From Thermoplasmata archaeon (lineage in GTDB: Archaea; Thermoplasmatota; Thermoplasmata; UBA10834): DNA of 5,486 nucleotides. The notes beneath the pieces were generated by a model, which searched no databases, was not told the origin of the DNA, and saw nothing but the letters and a program-made list of their open reading frames with translations. A program made the position numbers and the translations under genes. How positions within the stretch are numbered: position 1 is the stretch's first letter; each line of letters starts with the position of its first letter. Positions 1 through 4,729 of the stretch are shown one piece after another. The stretch lies in the NCBI GenBank assembly GCA_013331315.1, contig DUGQ01000090.1, positions 1 to 5,486 on the forward strand. The letters run 5' to 3'.

Positions 1-283
1 CTTCTACTTCTACAAGCACCTGGCCCCCCCCAGTAAACCCACAACGCTCTCCTCGGATTCCCTCGTCGGCAGGACGGGCTTCGTCAAGCGGGACATCTCC
101 CCTGGCAACATCCGGGGGAAGGTGATGATCGAGCAGGAGACCTGGAGCGCCACCTCCGACCAGGTCATCCCCGAGGGCGCAAAGGTGGTGGTCACCCAGG
201 TGGTGGGCGTAAAGGTGGTGGTCCGACCCGTGGAAGGCCCAGCCGCCTCGAGCTGGGAGGAGACCCTGGAGGTGGAGGCCTAG
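1..283 (+). CDS. NfeD-family protein, C-terminal part (5' end outside window)
   Basis: The reading frame is open from the first bases and ends at a TAG at 281-283, leaving 93 visible residues. They show the small beta-barrel (OB-fold) domain that closes NfeD proteins: a strand beginning LVGRTGFVKRDISPGNIRGK, then a VMIEQETWSATSD strand-turn, then IPEGAKVVVTQVVGVKVVVR. The pattern G-x-x-G, P-G-x-(I)-x-G-x-V, W-x-A-x-S, I-x-x-G-x-x-V-V-V is typical of the family. The first residues (FYFYKHL) look like the edge of a membrane segment. NfeD proteins are membrane partners of stomatin-type SPFH proteins, and the next gene on the same strand, 43 bases on, is one, which supports the call and suggests co-transcription. 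Whether this is the short form or the long form with an N-terminal serine-protease domain (as in Pyrococcus PH1510) cannot be judged, because that part lies outside the window. Confidence 0.85.
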   Translation, partial: FYFYKHLAPPSKPTTLSSDSLVGRTGFVKRDISPGNIRGKVMIEQETWSATSDQVIPEGAKVVVTQVVGVKVVVRPVEGPAASSWEETLEVEA

Positions 284-314
284 GTGCCCTCGGGGGCTCA
301 TGCCTCACGTTCAT

Positions 315-323
315 GGAAGTGAT
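315..323 (+). promoter_or_regulatory. Ribosome binding site that sets the stomatin-gene start
   Basis: GGAAGTGAT differs by one base from the full archaeal Shine-Dalgarno sequence GGAGGTGAT. The GGAAG core ends 7 bases before the ATG at 327. The in-frame ATG at 300 lies upstream of this site and has only a weaker purine match (AGGTG, about 13 bases away), so 327 is preferred. Confidence 0.6.
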
Positions 324-326
324 ATC

Positions 327-1541
327 ATGGATGACGGAAAAGTTAGGTCCATGTGGGCCCGGGGGGCCCTCGTGGCATTGATGGCGATAATGACTATAGC
401 GATGGTGGCCCCGGCGGTCGCGGCGCAGGACGAGGGACCGGATGCGACGGTGTACTTCTTCTGGTTCATCTTCATACTCATCGCCCTGCTGCTGGTGTTC
501 CTGCTGTTCAAAGCGGTGGTGATCATCCAGCCTTACGAGCAGGGCCTCAAGATAGTGCTGGGCAAGTACTCCGGACGTCTCAACCCGGGTCTCAACATGG
601 TCCCGCCCCTCATCACCAAGGTGATCCGGATGGACCTGCGGACACAGGTCTTCGACGTCCCCCAGCAGGAGGTCATCACCAAGGACAACTCCCCGACGCG
701 CGTGGACGCCATCATCTACATCAAGGTGGTCGACCCCGAGAAGGCCTTCTTCCAGGTGGCGAACTACAAGCTCGCGACCGTGGCGCTGGCCCAGACGACG
801 CTCCGATCCACCATCGGCGACATGGAGCTGGACGAGGTGCTCTACAACAGGGCGGTCATCAACACCCAGCTCAGGGACACCCTGGACGAGGCCACGGACC
901 CCTGGGGCGTCAAGGTGGAGATGGTGGAGATTCGGGAGGTCGACCCCGTGGGGGCCGTCAAGGCCGCCATGGAGGAGCAGACCGCCGCCGAGCGTGAGCG
1001 GCGAGCCGCAATCCTACGCGCGGACGGCGTCAAGCGCTCCGCCATCCTAGAGGCCGAGGGTGCGAAGCGCTCCCGCATCCTGCAGGCGGAGGGCATCAAG
1101 CAGTCGAAGATCGTCGAGGCCGAGGGCGAGCGGCTCCGTCAGATACTGGAGGCCCAGGGAGAGGCCCAGAAGCTCAGGGTGCTCGCGGTCGGAGCCAGTC
1201 CACTCGACTCGAAGGCGTTGACCGTGCTCTCCCTCGACACGATGAGGGCCATCGGCGACGGTCAGGCGACAAAGATCATATTCCCGTTCGAGCTCACGAA
1301 GCTCATAGAGGGTGCCTCGGAGTACCTGGGCGTCGGAAGGCTCACGCCTCAGCGTGAGGTGACGGAGATAAAGGACATAGAGACCGCCGTCGGGAAGGCC
1401 GACGACGTGCTCGGACCGATACCGAAGCCGGAGGAGCTGAGGAAGGAGATGAAGGCGATCGAGGAGCTCATGGCCAAGGAGAAGATCGAGGCGGAGAAGA
1501 TCGCCGAGATCACCAAGAAGGAGAAACAGATTGGCGGGTGA
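327..1541 (+). CDS. Stomatin/prohibitin-like SPFH-domain membrane protein
   Basis: The product is a membrane-anchored SPFH (band 7) protein of 404 residues from ATG 327; ATG 300 would add nine. Order: basic N-terminus and first hydrophobic stretch (about 11-32, ending APAVAAQ, a plausible signal-peptide end); a second membrane span at about 42-66; the SPFH domain at about 67-215, with IIQPYEQGLKIVLGKY, GLNMVPP and VFDVPQQEVITKDN; a run of five 11-residue coiled-coil repeats at about 228-282; the conserved stomatin segment TKIIFPFELTKL; and a charged, helical tail rich in Lys and Glu (about 345-404). Family members oligomerise into large membrane rings and work with NfeD partners; in Pyrococcus the partner protease cuts the stomatin C-terminus. 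The NfeD gene immediately upstream fits this. Compared with plain stomatins, the leader-like first hydrophobic stretch and long charged tail are extras. Family confidence is high; the cellular substrate is unknown. Confidence 0.93.
   Translation: MDDGKVRSMWARGALVALMAIMTIAMVAPAVAAQDEGPDATVYFFWFIFILIALLLVFLLFKAVVIIQPYEQGLKIVLGKYSGRLNPGLNMVPPLITKVIRMDLRTQVFDVPQQEVITKDNSPTRVDAIIYIKVVDPEKAFFQVANYKLATVALAQTTLRSTIGDMELDEVLYNRAVINTQLRDTLDEATDPWGVKVEMVEIREVDPVGAVKAAMEEQTAAERERRAAILRADGVKRSAILEAEGAKRSRILQAEGIKQSKIVEAEGERLRQILEAQGEAQKLRVLAVGASPLDSKALTVLSLDTMRAIGDGQATKIIFPFELTKLIEGASEYLGVGRLTPQREVTEIKDIETAVGKADDVLGPIPKPEELRKEMKAIEELMAKEKIEAEKIAEITKKEKQIGG
1008..1172 (+). repeat. Five tandem 11-residue (hendecad) coiled-coil repeats in the SPFH protein
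   Basis: Five back-to-back 33-base coding units give AILRADGVKRS, AILEAEGAKRS, RILQAEGIKQS, KIVEAEGERLR and QILEAQGEAQK, with consensus xILxAEGxKxS. The period is exactly 11 residues, with hydrophobic residues at positions 2-3, Ala at 5 and Gly at 7. Such hendecads are known in the coiled-coil wall of stomatin/HflK-type rings. The DNA itself is diverged between copies, so this is a protein-level repeat rather than a recent DNA duplication. Confidence 0.85.
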
Positions 1542-1564
1542 GCCATTCGCTCGTACGCCGTGAC

Positions 1565-1587
1565 GAAACCCCTTACAGAAACCCCTT
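1565..1587. repeat. 10-base direct repeat in the convergent gap
   Basis: GAAACCCCTT occurs at 1565-1574 and again at 1578-1587, a 13-base period, in the 69-base gap between the ends of two convergent genes. No T-run or stable hairpin accompanies it, so a terminator role is not shown. Confidence 0.5.
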
Positions 1588-1610
1588 CAGCCAACTTGTT
1601 CTACGGACGC

Positions 1611-2897
1611 TCACCCGGACAGCAGAGCCTGTGCGGAGTCGACCGCCTCCTCTGCCAACCTGTGCTCGTCGGCCATGACGAACCTGCCGTCGCGCACCAC
1701 GAACTTGCCGTCGATCATCGTGTCGCGCACGGCCTTGGAGGGGCTAGCGTATACGAGGTTCGCGACCGCGTTCTCCGGCGTCGTCGGCGCCATCGCGGGG
1801 TGCCTGCAGTCCACGACGACCAGGTCAGCGCGCTTGCCCGGCTCGAGGGAGCCCAACTTCTCATTCGCCCCTAGGCTCTTCGCAGCGTCGACCGTCGCGA
1901 GGTCGAGCACCTTCTGCGCGGGCAGGACGGAGGCGTCCCACCTGCTGGCCTTCTGAAGCAGAGCGGCGAACTTCATCTCGAGGAACATGTCGAGCGAGTT
2001 GTTGGACGAGCATCCGTCCGTGCCGAGGGCGACGGTCATCCCGCTCTCGAACATCTCAGGCAGAGGGGACACGCCCCCTCCAGCGAGCTTCATGTTGGAG
2101 GTGGGGCAGTGGACCGCGGACACCCCGTGGCGTGCGAGCTCCCTAACCTCGTTCATGGTCAGCCAGACACAGTGCGCGGCGACATCTCCCCCGGACAGGA
2201 AGCCGATCTCCGCGAGGTGCTCAACCGGCCTCTTGCCCTTGACCTTCTTGTACTCGTAGACCTCGTTCCTCGTCTCGGAGAGGTGATAGTGGCACGCGGT
2301 CCCCTTCCTTCGCGCCAACTCACTTGCGGCGAGCAGCGTCTCGTCGGAGCACACGTAGACGCCCTGCGGCGCGACGACAGGCGTGACGAGCGGATGGTCG
2401 GCGTGCCGCTCGATGAACCGCTCGCAGTTGTCTATCGGATCTCCCTTCTGCGTGGTCAGCTCCTTGTCGAGCACCGCCCAGCCGAGGTACGCGCGCATGC
2501 CGGCCTTCTCGACGCTCCTCGCTATGATGTCCTGTGAGTAGTAGAGGTCGAGGAAACAGGTCGTGCCCGAACGGGCCATCTCCGCGCATCCGAGGAGCGC
2601 GCCCGTCTCTATGTCCTTGGCCTTCCTCCTTGAGTCGACGGCGAAGGTCCTCTCGAGGAACGGTCCAAGCTTCAGGTCGTCCGCCATCCCTCGCATGACC
2701 GCCATGGCGACGTGGGTGTGACAGTTGATGAGGCCAGGCATGACCACGCATCCGCCGGCGTCGATCTCGTGGTCTCCCCCCGCGGAGACTTCCCCCACCT
2801 CGGCGATCACGCCGTCCTCGACGGCCAGGTCTCCCCGGAGGACCTCTCTGCTGGCGTTCTGCGTGACGATCAAGCCGTTCCGTATGACTGTCCTCAG
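1611..2897 (-). CDS. MTA/SAH (5'-deoxyadenosine) deaminase-type amidohydrolase
   Basis: This cytosolic metal-dependent amidohydrolase belongs to the group that deaminates S-adenosylhomocysteine, 5'-methylthioadenosine and, in methanogens (DadD), 5'-deoxyadenosine to the inosine forms, recycling SAM by-products. Numbering from the TTG at 2873 (420 residues): metal-binding HTH at 52-54 in PGLINCHTH; the family's MRGMADDLKLGPFLE at 60-74; SGTT at 102-105; HYHLSE at 195-200 with metal His197 and catalytic Glu200; His234 in AAHC; HCPTSNMKLAGG at 255-266; metal Asp286 in GTDG followed by SSNNSLDMFLEMKF; and a C-terminal GSLEPGKRADLVVVD strand. All expected ligands are present. The family's first beta strand (here VIRNGLIVT) begins upstream of the TTG, and the only plausible initiator between it and the upstream TAA is CTG at 2897, giving 428 residues; that start is used here. 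The exact substrate cannot be fixed from sequence. The position where relatives usually have Glu in a W-P-L-E motif holds Asp80. Confidence 0.9.
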   Translation of the reverse strand: MRTVIRNGLIVTQNASREVLRGDLAVEDGVIAEVGEVSAGGDHEIDAGGCVVMPGLINCHTHVAMAVMRGMADDLKLGPFLERTFAVDSRRKAKDIETGALLGCAEMARSGTTCFLDLYYSQDIIARSVEKAGMRAYLGWAVLDKELTTQKGDPIDNCERFIERHADHPLVTPVVAPQGVYVCSDETLLAASELARRKGTACHYHLSETRNEVYEYKKVKGKRPVEHLAEIGFLSGGDVAAHCVWLTMNEVRELARHGVSAVHCPTSNMKLAGGGVSPLPEMFESGMTVALGTDGCSSNNSLDMFLEMKFAALLQKASRWDASVLPAQKVLDLATVDAAKSLGANEKLGSLEPGKRADLVVVDCRHPAMAPTTPENAVANLVYASPSKAVRDTMIDGKFVVRDGRFVMADEHRLAEEAVDSAQALLSG

Positions 2898-2902
2898 AGC
2901 GT

Positions 2903-2912
2903 CCTCCCTCCT
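2903..2912 (-). promoter_or_regulatory. Purine-rich Shine-Dalgarno-like stretch before the amidohydrolase CTG
   Basis: On the minus strand AGGAGGGAGG ends 5 bases before the CTG at 2897, a good position for ribosome binding. No such site precedes the TTG at 2873. A caveat is that the predicted transcription start from the TATA element would fall near 2904, at the edge of this stretch. Confidence 0.4.
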
Positions 2913-2924
2913 GGCGGTGGAAGG

Positions 2925-2934
2925 GTATTAAAGG
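2925..2934. promoter_or_regulatory. TATA-like element shared by two divergent genes
   Basis: The minus strand reads CCTTTAATAC, a good archaeal TATA box; the plus strand reads GTATTAAAGG, a poorer one. The centre (about 2929) lies 32 bases from the amidohydrolase CTG (2897) and 32 bases from the metallo-hydrolase ATG (2961), so one TBP site could serve both directions, giving very short leaders. The heptamer TTTAATA recurs before the CCA-enzyme gene. Confidence 0.55.
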
Positions 2935-2960
2935 AATGGAGCATTAAGGTTTGGCAGACC

Positions 2961-3773
2961 ATGGTCAGGATAACTTTTCTCGGTACCGGAGGCGGCAGGT
3001 TCCCCACGATATACCAGGCGAGGGCGACGGGCGGGATATACCTCGAGGACGAGCGCAACCTCCACATCGACCCCGGCCCCGGGGCGCTCGTCAGAATGCG
3101 GTCGGTCGGTCTCGACCCCATGAAGACCCACGCGATACTCGTCTCGCATTGTCACCCCGACCACTACCTCGACGCCGAGATATTGCTGGAGGCGATGACC
3201 GAGGGAGGGACGAGGAAGCAGGGCGTGCTCCTCGGGAGCAGGAGCGTGATAGAGGGGGATGGCGAGTTCGGCCCCGCGATATCGAAGTACCACCTCGCGA
3301 AGCCCAAGACGGTGAAGGTCATGACCCCGTCCGCCAAAGCGTCGATAAAGCCGCTCGAGGTCACGGCGACGCCCTCGGCCCACAGCGACACAAGCTCGGT
3401 AGGGTTCAGGATACAGACCTCGCAGGGCCTGCTCTCGTACGTCTCCGACACGCAGCTGGTCGAGTCGGTGATAAAAGCTCACAGGAGGTGTAGGGTGATG
3501 ATTGCCTGCGTGACCCGTCCGCTTGGTCAGAGGATCCCCCACCATCTCAGCACCGAGGATGCCGGCTACCTGATAGAGAAGGTCAAGCCGGAACTAGCCG
3601 TCATCACCCACTTCGGCATGCGCGTGGTCCAGGAGAACCCCGAGACACAGGCCCGTTGGATCGAGGACCGCTCTGGCGTGAGGACCGTCGCCGCAAGGGA
3701 CTTCATGATGCTGGAAATGTCAAAGAACGACATCGCGGTGTCCGACCGCATCAGGAACGGCAAGCCTGATTGA
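2961..3773 (+). CDS. Metallo-beta-lactamase-fold metal-dependent hydrolase
   Basis: The product is a 270-residue soluble MBL-fold hydrolase. It opens with the fold's first strand and Gly-rich turn (MVRITFLGTGGGRFP), continues through LHIDPGPG at 35-42, and carries the metal motif SHCHPDHYLD at 62-71 (His63, His65, Asp67, His68). The remaining ligands are His141 in PSAHSD, Asp163 in VSDTQ and His217 in ITHFGM, so both metal sites look complete. An extra His pair (PHHLS, 194-197) and a C-terminal NPETQARWIEDRSGVRTVAA segment resemble uncharacterised archaeal MBL proteins distantly related to RNase Z and phosphodiesterases of the PhnP type; no substrate can be assigned. The frame is open upstream to about 2712, but that part overlaps the divergent gene antisense and looks like a shadow. 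ATG 2961 starts exactly at the fold's first strand and sits 32 bases from a TATA-like element, with no clear Shine-Dalgarno site, so the mRNA may be nearly leaderless. Confidence 0.9.
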   Translation: MVRITFLGTGGGRFPTIYQARATGGIYLEDERNLHIDPGPGALVRMRSVGLDPMKTHAILVSHCHPDHYLDAEILLEAMTEGGTRKQGVLLGSRSVIEGDGEFGPAISKYHLAKPKTVKVMTPSAKASIKPLEVTATPSAHSDTSSVGFRIQTSQGLLSYVSDTQLVESVIKAHRRCRVMIACVTRPLGQRIPHHLSTEDAGYLIEKVKPELAVITHFGMRVVQENPETQARWIEDRSGVRTVAARDFMMLEMSKNDIAVSDRIRNGKPD

Positions 3774-3803
3774 TCACTCGACGACTGTCCTATTTATTGA
3801 TCC

Positions 3804-3935
3804 CTATCCGATCCTGTTTCTCTCCCTCAGCTCGTCGCTCTCAAGAGCGACGTACGTCCTGCACTCGTCACACGCCTGAATCATCCCACGGAATATCCGG
3901 CAGTCCTTCTCAGAACACATGATGTCGACTCCCAT
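3804..3935 (-). CDS. Tiny four-cysteine (putative zinc-binding) protein
   Basis: A 43-codon frame runs from ATG 3935 to TAG at 3804-3806. A second ATG at 3920, with GGGAG 8 bases before it, would give 38 residues. The protein shows C-x4-C-x9-C-x2-C (Cys7, Cys12, Cys22, Cys25 from ATG 3935), the spacing of a small zinc ribbon or knuckle, followed by a charged helix-like tail (ALESDELRERN). A TATA-like TTTTATTA at 3964-3971 lies about 32 bases upstream of ATG 3935. The frame can be extended to a GTG at 4010, but that lies upstream of the promoter and adds an Arg-rich segment that looks non-coding. I do not recognise a named family. It could be a small regulator, an RNA-binding protein or a chance frame; the ordered cysteines and promoter spacing favour a real gene. 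It converges on the metallo-hydrolase gene with a 30-base gap. Confidence 0.5.
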   Translation of the reverse strand: MGVDIMCSEKDCRIFRGMIQACDECRTYVALESDELRERNRIG

Positions 3936-3963
3936 CCCTCTGAGGCCGTATCGCCGTCTTGCG

Positions 3964-3971
3964 TAATAAAA
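3964..3971 (-). promoter_or_regulatory. TATA-like box of the four-cysteine mini-gene
   Basis: TTTTATTA on the minus strand is centred about 32 bases before ATG 3935, predicting a transcript start near 3941 and a leader of only a few bases. Confidence 0.4.
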
Positions 3972-3973
3972 CA

Positions 3974-3994
3974 GCACACACGCGTGCGCGCGTG
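3974..3994. other. 21-base perfect alternating purine-pyrimidine tract
   Basis: Every step from 3974 to 3994 alternates purine and pyrimidine, using only CA/TG and CG steps, and it contains the palindrome CACGCGTG (3979-3986). A second palindrome, CACGTG, lies at 4010-4015. Such tracts can adopt Z-DNA under negative supercoiling. It sits between two divergent small genes, right next to the minus-strand TATA-like box. Confidence 0.6.
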
Positions 3995-4022
3995 ACTCAT
4001 TCCTCCGCACACGTGCAAAACC

Positions 4023-4030
4023 CTATCTAT
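4023..4030 (+). promoter_or_regulatory. TATA-like box of the 120-residue orphan gene
   Basis: CTATCTAT, preceded by AAAACC, is centred about 25 bases before ATG 4051, the spacing expected for a leaderless archaeal transcript. The match to the TATA consensus is imperfect. Confidence 0.4.
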
Positions 4031-4031
4031 C

Positions 4032-4045
4032 GAATCGGGAATCGG
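4032..4045 (+). repeat. Tandem 7-base repeat between TATA box and start codon
   Basis: GAATCGG is repeated twice without spacer, ending 5 bases before ATG 4051. Located between the presumed TATA box and the transcription start, it could be a repressor site; this is inferred from position only. Confidence 0.4.
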
Positions 4046-4050
4046 CACGC

Positions 4051-4413
4051 ATGGGCGATGCGGAGAATCTCGACCCCGGCTCTGTCGCCGAGATCTGCGA
4101 CCATGTAGAGCGCGCGCGCATGACGCTCGCGATCGTCAGGACCCCTAACGCGCCGCAGCAGCTTCGGCCCGTTTTCGAATCCGTCGCGAGCGCGTGCTCG
4201 CTTCCACTAGTGCGGACGATCTTCTCTCCCCTTTCCGATTTCGGATTCGCCGAATTTAATTCGAACGGGAAGATGCTCGTGATGTTGTTTATCGGAGGGA
4301 CGCGTACGGAACTCGTAAGTGTCTCGGAGACCGACGAGATAGCCGTCAGGGACCTCGAGGATTCGGTGTCTTCCTCGAACATCCAGTCGTCCACGATCCG
4401 GGACGGGTTGTGA
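4051..4413 (+). CDS. Unrecognised 120-residue protein
   Basis: This 120-codon frame runs from ATG 4051 to TGA 4411-4413. I do not recognise the family. The predicted layout is a helix (SVAEICDHVERAR), a strand (MTLAIVRT), a helix (QQLRPVFESVASACS), a strand-rich middle (LPLVRTIFSPLSDFGFAEF, then GKMLVMLFIGGTRTELVSVS), and a Ser-rich acidic tail; this reads as a compact alpha/beta domain with a disordered end. There is no signal peptide, membrane segment or metal motif. Support for coding comes from a balanced hydrophobic pattern and a TATA-like box at leaderless spacing. A 154-codon frame on the opposite strand (4023-4487) covers it, but that translation is very rich in Ser and Arg and lacks a matching promoter. 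Codon choice (GAA, TTT, AAT, GTA, TTG appear often) is less GC-biased than in the flanking large genes, hinting at a recently acquired or fast-evolving gene. Confidence 0.55.
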   Translation: MGDAENLDPGSVAEICDHVERARMTLAIVRTPNAPQQLRPVFESVASACSLPLVRTIFSPLSDFGFAEFNSNGKMLVMLFIGGTRTELVSVSETDEIAVRDLEDSVSSSNIQSSTIRDGL

Positions 4414-4474
4414 CTCGTTCTTGCCCCCTCCCCGCGGTCTCGCGCCACAAGCCTGGCGTGTATGCTAGAAATGC

Positions 4475-4482
4475 TCTTATAG
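4475..4482 (+). promoter_or_regulatory. Orphan TATA-like box (with upstream A/G-rich element)
   Basis: TCTTATAG is preceded by AGAAAT, resembling a BRE plus TATA pair, and would start transcription near 4503. No open frame begins there; the interrupted hairpin at 4511-4541 does follow. Confidence 0.3.
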
Positions 4483-4502
4483 CACATCTCGACTAGGCGG
4501 TA

Positions 4503-4555
4503 ATTGGTGTCTTAGGTTGGTGGCTCAACTTTCCTCCTAAGCAAACAATTTTGAC
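4503..4555 (+). ncRNA. Possible small non-coding RNA
   Basis: From the predicted start near 4503 the transcript would fold CTTAGG (4511-4516) with CCTAAG (4536-4541), and TTG (4517-4519) with CAA (4526-4528) around a GTGGCT loop, leaving a 7-base bulge on the 3' side. A T-run at 4549-4552 follows and might end transcription. No known RNA family is recognised; this is an inference from element order only, and the hairpin could equally be a DNA-binding palindrome. Confidence 0.2.
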
Positions 4556-4694
4556 AATCCCCACCACACCGACCGAAGGACACCCTTCCCATTTATTCCT
4601 CGCATTCTGCTCCAACGGGCTGGTCTCCAAACGGTCCTCTAGCCCTGCGACCCTCGATTATTGGGAAATCGTCCGAACGCCTTATCGGGCACCT

Positions 4695-4704
4695 GATTTA
4701 ATAG
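4695..4704 (+). promoter_or_regulatory. TATA box of the CCA-adding enzyme gene
   Basis: GATTTAATAG contains the heptamer TTTAATA, also seen upstream of the amidohydrolase gene. Its centre is about 30 bases before ATG 4730, so the leader should be only a few bases; the AAGGT at 4719-4723 may therefore not be in the transcript. Confidence 0.55.
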
Positions 4705-4729
4705 CCGCGGCAGTAATCAAGGTCACGTC

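Larger units (their letters stand above)
4414..4729. other. AT-richer intergenic stretch of 316 bases
   Basis: No convincing protein gene lies here. It contains a promoter-like CTCTTATAG near 4474-4482, an interrupted hairpin at 4511-4541, a short T-run at 4549-4552, a small perfect hairpin GAAGG-ACAC-CCTTC at 4575-4588, and the CCA-enzyme promoter near its end. A 60-codon frame starting at a TTG (4551) and overlapping the CCA-enzyme ATG is Thr/Pro/Ser-rich with no ribosome site and is taken as non-coding. No tRNA fold or TTCGA-type T-loop was found. Confidence 0.6.

Noticed and set aside
353..997. 214-codon plus-strand frame inside the SPFH gene
   Set aside because: The translation is Gly/Arg/His-rich low-complexity text typical of a shifted frame of a GC-rich gene; the SPFH frame is clearly the real one.
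2712..2960. N-terminal extension of the metallo-hydrolase frame by 83 codons
   Set aside because: It lies antisense over the start of the amidohydrolase, has no domain resemblance, and the MBL fold begins exactly at ATG 2961.
3790..3799. CTATTTATTG as terminator or plus-strand TATA box
   Set aside because: It is AT-rich and follows the metallo-hydrolase stop, but it lacks a clear T-run and no plus-strand gene starts downstream at suitable distance; the role is undecided.
3936..4010. Longer version of the Cys4 mini-protein from a GTG at 4010
   Set aside because: The extension is upstream of the TATA-like box, includes the alternating purine-pyrimidine tract, and reads as Arg-rich non-protein-like sequence.
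4440..4545. Possible tRNA or C/D-box RNA
   Set aside because: No T-arm consensus, no acceptor stem pairing and no RTGATGA/CTGA box pair could be found.
4617..4645. GGGCT/AGCCC inverted repeat
   Set aside because: A 5-base stem with a 19-base loop and no inner pairing is expected by chance.
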